The notes below the pieces were generated by a model, which worked only from the letters and a program-made list of their open reading frames with translations, did no database searches and was not told the DNA's origin. This document shows positions 17,758 to 27,056 of a stretch of DNA of 64,000 bases, in pieces; within the stretch, counting starts at the first letter, position 1; every line of letters starts with the position of its first letter. Source of the DNA: Bacteroidales bacterium (lineage in GTDB: Bacteria > Bacteroidota > Bacteroidia > Bacteroidales > F082); NCBI GenBank assembly GCA_017632935.1, contig JAGBQJ010000019.1, positions 41,943 to 105,942 on the forward strand, read 5' to 3'. The translations under genes and the position numbers were made by a program.

Positions 17758-18378
17758 TCAATGTGGAAATAGTTGTTCAAAAGCCTCGCGCATCTTGTTT
17801 TCGTCTCGGATGATTATCCGTAATTCTTCTAACCGCGCCGCGTTGTCGGATTCGGGAATCCATAGCTTGAGATAACCCGTGTCAGAGTATTTCTCCATCA
17901 GATGTTCGCGAAAACGCTGGTATTGCTGTTCCTTGTTGTAGTTGGGGAAATGGTCTTGGGTGAACTGTATGGTGCGACGTATGACTTTTTCGGGCGAGAT
18001 GAGGCGGTCGGCTTCAGCCACGATTTTGCCGTAGATGCTGCGAGGCTCGTGACCCGATGAGGCTCGGTGGTCTTCGGCAGCTTGGGCCATGGTCTCGATT
18101 TGGGTTTCATCGAACCATTCGCGTAGTTTCATGTCTTCTCGGATGATGCGTCCCGAGACGAGATGATGCGTGTCGCGGCCCTCGCAGAGGCCCGTGTCGT
18201 GGTAGGCGGCTATGGCGTAGACCATGTTTTCGTCTAAGTCATAGTGCTGGGCTAAGGCCAAGCTGCGTTCTATAACTTCCTCGGCGTGGTTGCGTTGATG
18301 TGCCGCATCGAAAAAAGCGTAGCGGGGCAAAATGCCCCGCTGGATATAAGTGACTAGAGATTTGCTTAGCTTATTCAT
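17758..18378 (-). CDS. HD-domain phosphohydrolase
   Basis: A 206-residue soluble protein. The HD metal-binding set is visible: RNHAEEVIERSL (first histidine), AAYHDTGL (HD pair, about residue 70), HHLVSG, and EADRLIS with the late aspartate. Such enzymes cut phosphate esters of nucleotides or related compounds; the substrate here is not known. An upstream in-frame ATG at 18405 exists, but the extra residues (RGTKQSRV) come from a dispersed repeat that translates the same way wherever it lands, so the ATG at 18378 is the real start. Confidence 0.85.
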   Translation of the reverse strand: MNKLSKSLVTYIQRGILPRYAFFDAAHQRNHAEEVIERSLALAQHYDLDENMVYAIAAYHDTGLCEGRDTHHLVSGRIIREDMKLREWFDETQIETMAQAAEDHRASSGHEPRSIYGKIVAEADRLISPEKVIRRTIQFTQDHFPNYNKEQQYQRFREHLMEKYSDTGYLKLWIPESDNAARLEELRIIIRDENKMREAFEQLFPH

Positions 18379-18380
18379 CA

Positions 18381-18410
18381 CTCTGGATTGCTTCGTTCCT
18401 CGCAATGACG
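18381..18410. repeat. Dispersed GAAGCAATCC repeat, half copy
   Basis: One arm of the repeat family at 1578 and 54935 (CTCTGGATTGCTTCGTTCCT then CGCAATGACG). It fills the gap between the stop codon of the DUF4353 gene and the start of the HD gene. Confidence 0.8.
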
Positions 18411-18411
18411 T

Positions 18412-20703
18412 TTACCATCCGCCGCCGCCTCCTGCACTCACTGTGGTGACCATGGAGTTGACGTTGACAGTGGTCTGGTTGCCGCCTGAATAGGTGACGT
18501 TGCCCGTGTAGTAGCCGTTCCAGTTGGTGCCGCCGCTGATGGTGCCGCCGTATTTGACAGTGTAGCTCTGGCCGGTCTGGAGTTGCGGGTCGGTGAAGAG
18601 CATGACCATGCTGTTGCCACCGCCACCACCTCCGGTGAAGGTTGGACATTGGTAAGTGCAAATCACGGTGCCGTCCGATTTCAGAATTTGTATAGCGTAG
18701 CCCTGCTGTGTGTTGATCTTCAGTGAGGGCTGGGTGCAGACGTTTTGTGTGGGATTGCTAGTGCCACCTCCTGTGCCGATGCTGGTGCTACCCGTAATCT
18801 TGAATTGGTTGTTGTCGCAGTCGAAGCCTTCCTCGGGCGAGCGGGCGCCGTTGGAGATGTTGAGGCCACCGTTCAAGAACATGTTGCCGTTGGAGTCGGT
18901 GCCGTCGTTGGCATCGCTGTGGGCATAATAGATGCCGCCGTTGATGGTGAGGTTTTGTGCCGCGTTGACGGCGTCGTCCTTCACAGAATAGGCCTCAATG
19001 ATGCCACCGTTGATGGTCAGCGTGGCTTTGCTCTCGATGCATTCACCGCCTTCATTTTGCGATTGTGTGCAGTTGACGGTGATGTTGCCGCTATTGATGG
19101 TCAAGTTGCCTTGCGCCTTGATGCCCTTCGGGTTGGCATAGTCGCCGCCTTGGCCAGGTCCGGGAGGCCAACCGCCGCCGCCACCGCCGGAAGAGACGGT
19201 GATGCGTTCGCCCGATGTGGTGACGTTGAGGACGAGGTCATCGTTGTCGGCATTGGGTACGCCTATCGTCAGGGTGGCGTCATTGCTCGTCGTGCCGACC
19301 TTGATGCCCTTACCGCCCGTACCCGAGCTGCTGAGGGTGAGGTTGCCCGAGAGGATGCTCATGTTGCTGTTGGAGCGCAGGCAACAAGAGGTGTAGGCGT
19401 CTTTGGTCGAGCCGCTGACGGTGTACGAGGCTCCGTTGCCTTGCGTGGTGATGTTGAACGTCCCGCCGTCGATGGTCATGGCGCCGTCGGCGCTGATGGC
19501 CTTGCCGCCGTGGTTGGAGGTGGGCAGGGTGATAGTGAAGTTGCCGCCCGTAATGTTGATGTCGGTGTCGCACTTGATGGCGGTGCAGTAGGCGGGCTCG
19601 TTCTGGTTGTTCACCACCTGCATGACGGTGCTGCCCGACGCGGTGATGTTGATGGTGCCGCCTGTGATGCTGATGTCGTTGTCGGCCTTGATGCCTTTCG
19701 ACATGTCGCCGGAGTGCTCAATGGTGAGCTGACCGCCGTGGATGTTGACGGTGCTGTCGGCCTTGATGCCCTTGCTGTCCTCGCCGCTGGCGTTGAGGGT
19801 GAGGGTGCCGTTGCTCATGGTGAAAATGCCCGACACCTTGATGCATCTTTGGGCCTCCGCTGTTGTATGGATGGAGAGGTCGCCGTTTTGGATGGTCACG
19901 TTGCCGGAGATGTCCAAACCATCTGAACCTGGCGAGACAATGTTGAGTGTGCCGCCGTTCCATGTCAAGTTGCCGCCGCAGTGGATGCCGTCGCTGTCGG
20001 TTTCGACAATGCGGATGGCACCTGAAAGGACGGTCATTGAGCCATCTACCGCGATGCCATGCTTGGCGTTGCCCGTCACACGCATCAAACCTGTGCCGTT
20101 CACCGTGAGGTTGCCTGCTGCATAGAGGGTTGCATTGAGGCTGCTGTTGGCGTTGTCGGCAAGGTCTGAATCGCCTCTCAAGGTCAGCGCTGCACCGACA
20201 TTGGAGGCCAAATTGATGGCAGCCGTGCTGCCGCTGGTCAGCGATAACGAACTGAGAACTAAATAGAATGAAGAAGTGCTGTATATCGTCAAGGAACCAT
20301 TGGCTGAGCTGCCTGATACGACGTAAGGCACGTTGGCCATGGTGGCGTTTACCGTGACGTTGGCGCTGTTGGTGCTCACCGTCACGCCGTCGTTAGCGAA
20401 CGGGTTGACGACAATCACGCTTGAGCCGCTGTAGGTGATGTAGACCGTGTCACCCACAGGTGGCGCCGACTGTTTTACGAAGGTGATGCTGTCGAAAGAT
20501 GAGATGGGGAAGGTGGTGGTTCCAAACTCATTGTTAATGAGTATATTGGCAGGGTGTTGACCTTGGAAACGGATGTCGTTGATGGCGTTTACGTCGTCGT
20601 CGTACACCACCGCGCCGTTATTGTGCAGGTTGATGTGGTAGTTTTGCGCGTTGAGGCCCAGACAAGCCAGCAGAAGGGCCATAATTAATAAGGTCTTTCT
20701 CAT
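18412..20703 (-). CDS. DUF4353 / Cthe_2159-like carbohydrate-binding beta-helix protein
   Basis: A 763-residue secreted protein. Signal peptide 1-19. A short first domain with DIRFQGQHP...SSFDSITF, then a long parallel beta-helix (about 140-640) built from repeats of the form 'G.LTINGG.i.i...sdGIk...': SDGIHCGGNL, SDGLDISGNV, SKGIKADSTV, SKGIKADNDI. This is the DUF4353 pattern, whose founding member Cthe_2159 binds cellulose and pectin-like sugars. A glycine-rich spacer with GGGGGGWPPGPGQGG interrupts it near 520. It ends in AGGGGGW without a sorting domain. It overlaps the preceding T9SS-tailed gene by ATGA, so the two are probably partners. Confidence 0.82.
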   Translation of the reverse strand: MRKTLLIMALLLACLGLNAQNYHINLHNNGAVVYDDDVNAINDIRFQGQHPANILINNEFGTTTFPISSFDSITFVKQSAPPVGDTVYITYSGSSVIVVNPFANDGVTVSTNSANVTVNATMANVPYVVSGSSANGSLTIYSTSSFYLVLSSLSLTSGSTAAINLASNVGAALTLRGDSDLADNANSSLNATLYAAGNLTVNGTGLMRVTGNAKHGIAVDGSMTVLSGAIRIVETDSDGIHCGGNLTWNGGTLNIVSPGSDGLDISGNVTIQNGDLSIHTTAEAQRCIKVSGIFTMSNGTLTLNASGEDSKGIKADSTVNIHGGQLTIEHSGDMSKGIKADNDISITGGTINITASGSTVMQVVNNQNEPAYCTAIKCDTDINITGGNFTITLPTSNHGGKAISADGAMTIDGGTFNITTQGNGASYTVSGSTKDAYTSCCLRSNSNMSILSGNLTLSSSGTGGKGIKVGTTSNDATLTIGVPNADNDDLVLNVTTSGERITVSSGGGGGGWPPGPGQGGDYANPKGIKAQGNLTINSGNITVNCTQSQNEGGECIESKATLTINGGIIEAYSVKDDAVNAAQNLTINGGIYYAHSDANDGTDSNGNMFLNGGLNISNGARSPEEGFDCDNNQFKITGSTSIGTGGGTSNPTQNVCTQPSLKINTQQGYAIQILKSDGTVICTYQCPTFTGGGGGGNSMVMLFTDPQLQTGQSYTVKYGGTISGGTNWNGYYTGNVTYSGGNQTTVNVNSMVTTVSAGGGGGW

Positions 20704-21185
20704 AGCTTGATCATTTTAAGGGTTTGGCTTCCGGTTTTGACAAGGTAAAGCCCGATGGGGAGGTCGGAGATGTCGACGCATTGCCCTTCGACGGCTTCCA
20801 ACGACTTCATCAATCGGCCGTCAAGGGTATAGATGTGAAGGGTCTCTTTGCCGTTGAGGTTGCGCAGCACGAAGGCGTCGTGAACGGGGTTGGGAGAGAT
20901 ACAGAGAGAGGTCGCATTCCCTTCGGTTACGTTTTCCGTCTCGGTGCAAGTGATTTTGCGGATGTCGGCAAGGTTGTATCTGTGCGCTTTTGCATTGATG
21001 ACAAATTCGACGACTAGAGTCTCGTTGTCTTCAAAATAGACGCGGTCGCTCTCCGTCATGTAATAGGTGTTCTCGGTGCCATCGTTCATGTGGATGGTCA
21101 TCTGTGTGGATTGTGCAGAAAGATGGAATGCCAGTCCTAAAGCCAGGATGACAAGCAGCAGTCCGCGTTGGATTAATCGTTTCAT
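20700..21185 (-). CDS. Small secreted protein with T9SS type A sorting domain
   Basis: A 161-residue protein: signal peptide 1-24, then a short beta-hairpin region (MTIHMNDGTENTYYMTESD then RVYF) of the kind found at the head of many Bacteroidales surface proteins, then a full T9SS C-terminal domain of about 70 residues (ISPNPVHDAFVLRNL, IYTLDGRLMKSL, LPIGLYLVKTG, KMIKL). It is almost only a sorting domain plus a stub. Its stop codon overlaps the start of the DUF4353 gene, which has a related first domain but no sorting tail. A -7 box (TATCTTTG, minus strand) lies near 21217. Confidence 0.8.
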   Translation of the reverse strand: MKRLIQRGLLLVILALGLAFHLSAQSTQMTIHMNDGTENTYYMTESDRVYFEDNETLVVEFVINAKAHRYNLADIRKITCTETENVTEGNATSLCISPNPVHDAFVLRNLNGKETLHIYTLDGRLMKSLEAVEGQCVDISDLPIGLYLVKTGSQTLKMIKL

Positions 21186-21334
21186 TTTTTGAATTGAGTT
21201 TAATTATAAAGTGCAAAGATACATATTATAATTATGACATTTGCGTCTTTGAGGTTGATTTGGTCAAAAATTAATCTGAATTAATGCACTTTTTTTCGCG
21301 TTGCAAAGGTAAAAATTATTATTTTTGCAGCCCA

Positions 21335-21982
21335 ATGAAAGACGAAAACAGGACATTTGTATATAAAATGTCGTTTCCCTTTGTATTTATTTTACTTGTA
21401 TTCCTTGGTGGTTGCACCTTGGTATCGAAAATGGTACGTGGAAATGACGATTGGACCGACTGCGACGACACGAAGGTGCATGAGCTGCCCGCCGTGGATT
21501 ATTGTGACGGCGTGTTCATGACGCAATGGGATTCCATCAAGTTTGACCTGCCCGACCCATCGAAGTATTGCATCAATCACACCTTGGCCGACAGCATCAT
21601 CGACTATGCCATGAGGTTTATGCGTGTTCCGTATGTGCCTGCCGGACATGGTCCCGACAAGTTTGACTGTTCGGGCTTCACCCACTTCGTTTTCAGCCGT
21701 TTCGGCTATAACTTGAGTTATTACGCTCCCGATCAGTTGCTTAGTGGATACGTGATTCATAGACCGGAAGACCTGAAACGTGGCGATCTGGTGTTTTACG
21801 GCGGCAGAAAGAACAAAAGACAGATTGGCCATGTAGCCATCGTTGTGAACAATGATCCTGAAAATCATAGCTTTACTTTCATTCATGCTACCGTGCATCA
21901 GGGTGTGACCGTTTCCACCTCCACTGAAGCATACTATGTCCAGCGATACATCACGGCTTGTAGAGTATTACCCGATATTTGA
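21335..21982 (+). CDS. NlpC/P60-family lipoprotein (cell-wall endopeptidase)
   Basis: A 215-residue predicted lipoprotein with lipobox FLGG-C27 if started at 21335; the ATG at 21368 gives a more normal signal peptide and, given the -7 box TATTTTTG at 21321-21328, a normal leader, so it may be the true start. The C-terminal NlpC/P60 domain has the catalytic cysteine in KFDCSGFTH (about residue 110), the histidine in IGHVAIVV (about 168), and HATVHQGV. Such enzymes cut gamma-D-glutamyl-diamino acid or similar bonds in peptidoglycan peptides. The stop codon (TGA) is one base before the next start, so it forms an operon with the beta-propeller gene. Confidence 0.86.
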   Translation: MKDENRTFVYKMSFPFVFILLVFLGGCTLVSKMVRGNDDWTDCDDTKVHELPAVDYCDGVFMTQWDSIKFDLPDPSKYCINHTLADSIIDYAMRFMRVPYVPAGHGPDKFDCSGFTHFVFSRFGYNLSYYAPDQLLSGYVIHRPEDLKRGDLVFYGGRKNKRQIGHVAIVVNNDPENHSFTFIHATVHQGVTVSTSTEAYYVQRYITACRVLPDI

Positions 21983-21983
21983 T

Positions 21984-23270
21984 ATGAAAACCAGACTCTT
22001 CCTGTTTGTTCTTCTGGCTTTGGCTTTTCCTTTCGGCGCCATAGCCCAATTCGTGCATCCTTCCATTGGCAAGACGGTGAAGTCGGAAGACGGCACCTTC
22101 GCCATCACGCTGGTGGGGAAAAAACAGCAATATTCCATTGCCGAAAAAGACACGTGGGACACGGACGTCCGCTCGCCCAAGTCGGTCAACATCCATCCCA
22201 ATGGGAAAAAGTTTTACGTCAATTCCTTGGAAGCCTGTAAGACGGTGGTTTACGAGGCCAACACCAACAATAAACTGAAGGTCATTCTCCATAAGTTCAC
22301 CGAAGCGGACTCGGCTTTGTGGAGTAAACCCTCGGGATTGTTCGAGTTCACGCATTACAAGAAAAACCTCAATAATTTTATGGGGAAACCCGTCGAAAGC
22401 GCTTTCTCGCATGGCGGCCGTTATCTTTGGGTGCCGTATTACCGTCGCAGTTATGACATCAACGCCCAAGATCCTTCGGCGGTGGCCATCATCGACACGG
22501 AAAACGACAGTATTATCCGCTTGATGGAAACGGGTCCTCTGCCCAAGATGATCGCGGTTTCGCCCGACAACAGGTATGTCGCCATCACGCATTGGGGCAA
22601 CAACACCGTGGGCATCATTAATATAATGAGCGACTCACCCGAAAAATGGCATTATGAGTCCTGCATCGAGGTAGGGAAGAAGCTGACACTGAATTTCAGC
22701 CTCACCACACCCGTCGACCGCGACATGAACAGTGGCTTGTGCCTGCGTGGAACGGTGTTCACCAAGGACAACCGCTACCTTTTGGTGGGATGCATGGGCG
22801 GCGGTGGAGGCATCGCCGTGATTGACGTGCCCAATGCAAAATATCTCGGCACTGTACATGGCATGATGACGAATTTGCGCCATCTGGTCATCCGTGGCGG
22901 TTATCTGTACCTGAGTATCAATAAGTTCGGTTACGTGCAACGCATCCCGTTGAAAGACTTCATGAGGGTCGCCACGCAGATGGAGAATAAGAAAGCCACC
23001 ATTAATGGTTGGGAGAACTGTAAGGTCGGCTCTGGCACCAGAACGATTGAGATCACACCTAACGGACGTTATGTTGTTGCGGCTTGCAATTCGAGTAATT
23101 GCCTGTCCGTCGTTGACACACGGACGATGAAGACCATTGCCACCATCCCTGCCGATTCCTTCCCCGTCGGCCTCGACATTTCCAAAGACGGCAGGTATGT
23201 TTACACCACTTCCCAAGGTCATTCGGGGCATGGCGGCAACTGCGTCGACATCTATCGGTTGGATTATTGA
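21984..23270 (+). CDS. Secreted YVTN-type beta-propeller protein
   Basis: A 428-residue protein with signal peptide 1-20 (cleaved after AIA). The remainder is a seven-bladed propeller of the YVTN/YncE type: repeated 'D.rY.....g...v.vid....' blocks such as SPDNRYVAITHWGNNTVGII, TKDNRYLLVGCMGG, TPNGRYVVAACNSSNCLSVV and SKDGRYVYTTSQG. No catalytic residues are seen; such propellers bind ligands or proteins in the periplasm or outside. It follows the NlpC/P60 gene by one base, and its 3' end overlaps the convergent amidohydrolase gene by seven bases. Confidence 0.82.
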   Translation: MKTRLFLFVLLALAFPFGAIAQFVHPSIGKTVKSEDGTFAITLVGKKQQYSIAEKDTWDTDVRSPKSVNIHPNGKKFYVNSLEACKTVVYEANTNNKLKVILHKFTEADSALWSKPSGLFEFTHYKKNLNNFMGKPVESAFSHGGRYLWVPYYRRSYDINAQDPSAVAIIDTENDSIIRLMETGPLPKMIAVSPDNRYVAITHWGNNTVGIINIMSDSPEKWHYESCIEVGKKLTLNFSLTTPVDRDMNSGLCLRGTVFTKDNRYLLVGCMGGGGGIAVIDVPNAKYLGTVHGMMTNLRHLVIRGGYLYLSINKFGYVQRIPLKDFMRVATQMENKKATINGWENCKVGSGTRTIEITPNGRYVVAACNSSNCLSVVDTRTMKTIATIPADSFPVGLDISKDGRYVYTTSQGHSGHGGNCVDIYRLDY

Positions 23271-24892
23271 ATGTGGCAGATCTTGACCTTGGCCTCGGGG
23301 ATTTCGTTTTCCGCCACGGTCATGAGGTCTTTGTCAAGAATCACGAAATCAGCGTCTTTCCCGACTTCTATACTGCCTTTTCGGTCTTCGAGGAAGCAGC
23401 CTTTGGCGACCCATATCGTGATGGAGCGCAAGGCTTGCTCACGAGTAAGGGCGTTCTCCATTTGGAAACCTTCAGTGGGTGTGCCATCCAAATGCTTTCG
23501 GGCCACAGCGGCATAGAAGGTGTAGATCGGGCTGATGTCCTCGATGGGGAAGTCGGTGCCGTTCACCACCAAGCCGTTCTGTTGTAGCAGGCGTTGATAG
23601 GCGTATGCGTTTTTGATGCGCTTACCGAGACGTTCGTCGGCCCAGTCCATGTCGGAGGTGCAGTGCGTGGTCTGGATGGAAGGGATGACGGACAACTCTC
23701 CGTAACGCTGGAAGTCGGCTTCGTTGACCACTTGGGAGTGCTCAATGCGCCAACGCAGGTCGTTTTTGTCTTTGAGGTATTCGGAGTAGATGTCGAGGAT
23801 GTGATGCACGCCGCCGTCGCCGATGGCATGGCAGCAGACCTGATAGCCGGCATCGTATGCTTTTTGGCAGACATGGCGATAGAAGCCATCGCTTTCAACC
23901 ATCAGACCCGTATTCGATGGGTCGTCGGAATAAGGCTCAAGCAGTTTGGCACCTCGTGAACCCAACGCGCCGTCGGCATAGATCTTCACGCTGCGGACGG
24001 TGAGCCTTTCCTTGTCGATGATACCTTGGCTCATGAAGTGGTCCATGGTCTCGTCGTCGGGGTTGACCATCGCGTTGACGTGCATCTTGAGCTGTCCGGC
24101 TTGTTGTAGACTGTCGATGAGTTCGATGGTGGCGATGTCCAATCCCGCATCGGTAACGCTGGTCAGACCGACGGCCATGCAGTTTTCCTCCGCCTTTAGG
24201 AAAGCTTGGACGCGTTGTGCAGTTTCCATCTTGGGCACCAACGCCTTTGCAGCATCGGCCAGGTTGTCCAGCAGCACGCCCGTACATTGCCCGTCTTTGA
24301 CCATGGCCATGCCGCCGTCCATCTTGGTGTTCTCGTTAATCGCTGCTAAATCAAGCACTTCCTTCGAGACCAAAACGGCATGACCATCCACGCGGGTTAA
24401 TAGGACTTTCTTGTTTGGAAAGGCTTCGGCCAATCGTGTGTTGTCGGGGAACTCGGCCCCTTCCCAGAGGTTTTGGTCCCAACCGCGACCCAGGAGCCAT
24501 TCGGAAGGGTAGAGGCTGTCGTGTGTTTGGAGTCGTTCGATGACCTCGTCGAAGGAGCGGCAGCCTTTCAGGTCGGCCCAGCGGACGAGGTCCTCGCCAT
24601 AACCTGTAAAGTGGCAGTGCCCGTCCATGAAGCCAGGATACACGGCATCGCCTTGAGCGTCGATGGTTTCCTCGGCAGTGTATTGGCTCAAGATGGTTTC
24701 GCTATCGCCGACGGCGACAAACTTCCCGTCTTTCACGGCAAAGGCTTGGGCTTTCGAGAAGTCATTGTCGACGGTATAAATGTTGGCGTTGTGGACGATG
24801 AGGTCGACAGGTGTTTTTTGGTTGCAGGAACTCATAAAGATCAGGATTAAAGCGAAGGACGCTATAAGTATTTGTTTTGCAGATGTTTTCAT
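23264..24892 (-). CDS. Amidohydrolase family 3 lipoprotein (YtcJ-like)
   Basis: A 542-residue predicted lipoprotein, lipobox IFMSS-C23. The catalytic part is the amidohydrolase-3 (COG1574) metal-dependent TIM barrel: GFMDGHCHFTG with the HxH metal pair (about residue 92), VKIYADGALGSRGA, CCHAIGDGG, RIEHSQ and NGTDFPIED. The family hydrolyses C-N bonds of amides or formamides; substrates are mostly unknown. As a lipoprotein it would act outside the cytoplasm. It ends seven bases inside the convergent propeller gene. Confidence 0.87.
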   Translation of the reverse strand: MKTSAKQILIASFALILIFMSSCNQKTPVDLIVHNANIYTVDNDFSKAQAFAVKDGKFVAVGDSETILSQYTAEETIDAQGDAVYPGFMDGHCHFTGYGEDLVRWADLKGCRSFDEVIERLQTHDSLYPSEWLLGRGWDQNLWEGAEFPDNTRLAEAFPNKKVLLTRVDGHAVLVSKEVLDLAAINENTKMDGGMAMVKDGQCTGVLLDNLADAAKALVPKMETAQRVQAFLKAEENCMAVGLTSVTDAGLDIATIELIDSLQQAGQLKMHVNAMVNPDDETMDHFMSQGIIDKERLTVRSVKIYADGALGSRGAKLLEPYSDDPSNTGLMVESDGFYRHVCQKAYDAGYQVCCHAIGDGGVHHILDIYSEYLKDKNDLRWRIEHSQVVNEADFQRYGELSVIPSIQTTHCTSDMDWADERLGKRIKNAYAYQRLLQQNGLVVNGTDFPIEDISPIYTFYAAVARKHLDGTPTEGFQMENALTREQALRSITIWVAKGCFLEDRKGSIEVGKDADFVILDKDLMTVAENEIPEAKVKICHIQ

Positions 24893-24905
24893 ATTGTTTA
24901 GGTTT

Positions 24906-25457
24906 TTACAGCCATTCCACTTGGCCGCTTTTTAGTTCGTAGAACGCGGCGACGACCTTGGCTCCAACATGTTTGACGATTTCATCATCTTCAATTAATA
25001 CAGCCATCCAACGGGCATGGCGTCGAGCATTGTCATCAATACAGTACTCAGTGCTGATAGAGGGGCGGATGCGTTTGACGATATCGGGAATATGTCCAGG
25101 CAAATCACCGCCTTGACAAGTCGCAGTGACAGCACCGCAGCTGGAATGGCCTAGAACAACTACCAATGGCGTTCCGAGATGCTCGACAGCATACTCGATG
25201 GAGCCGAGCACATCGTCATCCACCACATTGCCCGCATTGCGGATGACGAAAAGGTCGCCGAGTTTCTGGTCGAAGATGATTTCGGGTGCCACACGGCTGT
25301 CGGAGCAACAAAGCACCACAGCAAAGGGATGCTGGCCTTCGCACAAAGCCTTACGGTCTTCGGCGTAGGTGTCTTTTGGTAACAGGTTTCCCGTCACGAA
25401 ACGTTCGTTGCCTGCTTTGAGGGACTGGAGGGCGGAAGAATAGTCGTTGTTTTTCAT
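24906..25457 (-). CDS. Beta-class carbonic anhydrase
   Basis: A 183-residue cytoplasmic enzyme that interconverts CO2 and bicarbonate. Zinc ligands and catalytic dyad are all present: CCSDSRVAPE (C51, D53, R55), and GHSSCGAV (H104, C107). The ATG at 25457 gives the standard short N-terminal helix (SSALQSLKAGNERFVTG). It lies 10 bp downstream of the Fic gene's stop codon on the same strand, so it may be read through from it, and 13 bp upstream of the amidohydrolase start. Confidence 0.94.
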   Translation of the reverse strand: MKNNDYSSALQSLKAGNERFVTGNLLPKDTYAEDRKALCEGQHPFAVVLCCSDSRVAPEIIFDQKLGDLFVIRNAGNVVDDDVLGSIEYAVEHLGTPLVVVLGHSSCGAVTATCQGGDLPGHIPDIVKRIRPSISTEYCIDDNARRHARWMAVLIEDDEIVKHVGAKVVAAFYELKSGQVEWL

Positions 25458-25467
25458 AGTTGTCGGT

Positions 25468-26946
25468 TTAGAATCTGAGAATATCCTCCTCCGAATCAGA
25501 GAAGGCATTGGCGCGTTCAAGTTGAAGTTTCAATGTCTCAAAATCAGTTGTTTGGAGCTGCGAACTGAACCTTTGGACTCGGCTTAATGCTCGTATTAAT
25601 GCTGATGGGTCAGATTGTCGGGTCAGTTTGCGCAAGGCATCCAGATAGTCTGTCCGAAAAACGGTCGGGATGAGGATTTTACATTCGTTAGCATAAGTCA
25701 GTTCAGCATTCATCATGATACGCGAAACACGCCCATTTCCATCATCGAAGGGATGTATTTCACTGACCATGAACAACATGTAAACTGCTTTTGCGAAAGG
25801 AGAACGAAGTGCCATATAAAAATCAAATCCCTTTTTCAGAGTCCCTTTGACAAGTTCATAATCAACAAAATAACTATTACCAGCACGGTTGTTTTGCATC
25901 TTGAACAAGCCAGGATGTTTTTCTGGACGTGCCGACAGCAACATTCGATGTCGTGCTTGAAGCAAATCGATGAGTTCATCAGCAGTATTAGGGACGACAG
26001 ACATCTCTCTCCGATTGGAAACTATGGCAAAAGTACCCAACATGTCATGCGAATCCTCGTTTCGTGCAGGCAAAGGCATGTTCGTCTCGATGATTTTTCG
26101 TGCGTCCTCAATGGTAAACTCCGTCCCTTCTATATAGTTCGAGAAATAGCTTTCAAAGAACGCAAAGTTACGGTAGGCTTCAATGGTCAGGCTCGTTTCA
26201 GGATAGGAAGGGAATACATCGGAGTTCAATGCGGTAAACAGCACTTGGAACAATTCGTAACGATGCGGGTCGTATGGCTCGCCAAATACTCTTGCCGTTG
26301 CCAGAGAAGAAGTGAGGATTTTTGAATCGCGGGTCGAAAGCAAGGCACCGATGATATTGTCTAGTTTGGCAAATTCCGCTTCCATGTTCAAGCGTTCCGA
26401 CAGTATTCTTGCCTTGTCGCGTAAATCATTAATGGTCGCCTCACCGTTGACCCTAATGACTTTTTCCAAACGCTCTTCAACCTCAGTAATCGGCAGGCAT
26501 TTCGTGTTCTCACCTTTTCGATACGAGGCTTTCATGTTCTCCAAAAACGCCCTTTCAGGACAAGCGATGAACAAACCGTTTACGAAAGGCGTGTCTTCCG
26601 CTTGTCCGCCCGTGCCTTCCAACAAATGCACCGTCAAACCGGGCAATTTGACCTTTTTAGTGTATTTGTAGGTCAGGAAAAAGTCGCCAGATGAAGTGGG
26701 TTTCATCTCAAAAGCGGAACGGTAGCCGACCACTGCGCCAGGGAAAAGTTTTCCGATAATAAGAAACAAGTTCCTCCTTACGATGTCTTCGTCCGATGCG
26801 TCCAAATTGGAAGTATAAACTTTAGGAGCCACACGCCTAATCTGTCCGTTTTTTGCTAAATCGGACAAATAATAGGAATAACTCTTATCGCCACTGGCAA
26901 ATAAGACTTCTGGTAAAGCACCTTCCTTTTTTGGAAATTTTTCCAT
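25468..26946 (-). CDS. Fic-domain protein with N-terminal winged-helix region
   Basis: A 492-residue protein. The Fic core motif HPFDDGNGR is complete (about 398-406), so it can probably transfer AMP (or another nucleotide part) to a target protein. SNYIEG at about 269-274 matches the (S/T)xxxE(G/N) inhibitory helix, which makes it a self-inhibited class II Fic. The first ~190 residues form an AbiEi-like winged-helix domain (LSDLAKNGQIRRVAPKVYTS, RSAFEMKPTSSGDFFLTY), which suggests DNA binding. Three copies of a 16-17 base sequence lie around its start codon, fitting self-regulation. The ATG at 26946 is chosen over an ATG seven codons upstream because it lies within the first of these repeats and matches the family N-terminus. 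Confidence 0.87.
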   Translation of the reverse strand: MEKFPKKEGALPEVLFASGDKSYSYYLSDLAKNGQIRRVAPKVYTSNLDASDEDIVRRNLFLIIGKLFPGAVVGYRSAFEMKPTSSGDFFLTYKYTKKVKLPGLTVHLLEGTGGQAEDTPFVNGLFIACPERAFLENMKASYRKGENTKCLPITEVEERLEKVIRVNGEATINDLRDKARILSERLNMEAEFAKLDNIIGALLSTRDSKILTSSLATARVFGEPYDPHRYELFQVLFTALNSDVFPSYPETSLTIEAYRNFAFFESYFSNYIEGTEFTIEDARKIIETNMPLPARNEDSHDMLGTFAIVSNRREMSVVPNTADELIDLLQARHRMLLSARPEKHPGLFKMQNNRAGNSYFVDYELVKGTLKKGFDFYMALRSPFAKAVYMLFMVSEIHPFDDGNGRVSRIMMNAELTYANECKILIPTVFRTDYLDALRKLTRQSDPSALIRALSRVQRFSSQLQTTDFETLKLQLERANAFSDSEEDILRF

Positions 26947-27056
26947 TTTCAAACTATTTTGCGGCAAATTTACGGAATTTTTTCCAAAAGTAATGGTGTA
27001 TTGTCGAAAAATTTTCCATTTTCATGTGGTTTTTCTGAAAATTTTTCCATTTTCAT
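26935..27056 (-). promoter_or_regulatory. Three direct repeats, probable operator of the Fic gene
   Basis: Read on the minus strand, TGAAAATGGAAAAATTT occurs at 26935-26951, 27009-27025 (one base shorter) and 27038-27056. The first copy contains the Fic start codon; the third overlaps the stop codon of the exonuclease gene. The last two are 29 bp apart, close to three helical turns. Confidence 0.65.

Noticed and set aside
18379-18405. Upstream start for the HD protein
   Set aside because: The added residues come from a dispersed repeat, not from the protein family.
18745-19926. Long plus-strand open frame opposite the DUF4353 gene
   Set aside because: It is exactly antisense to the beta-helix repeats; the valine/aspartate-rich product has no domain, and the opposite strand has clear family motifs.
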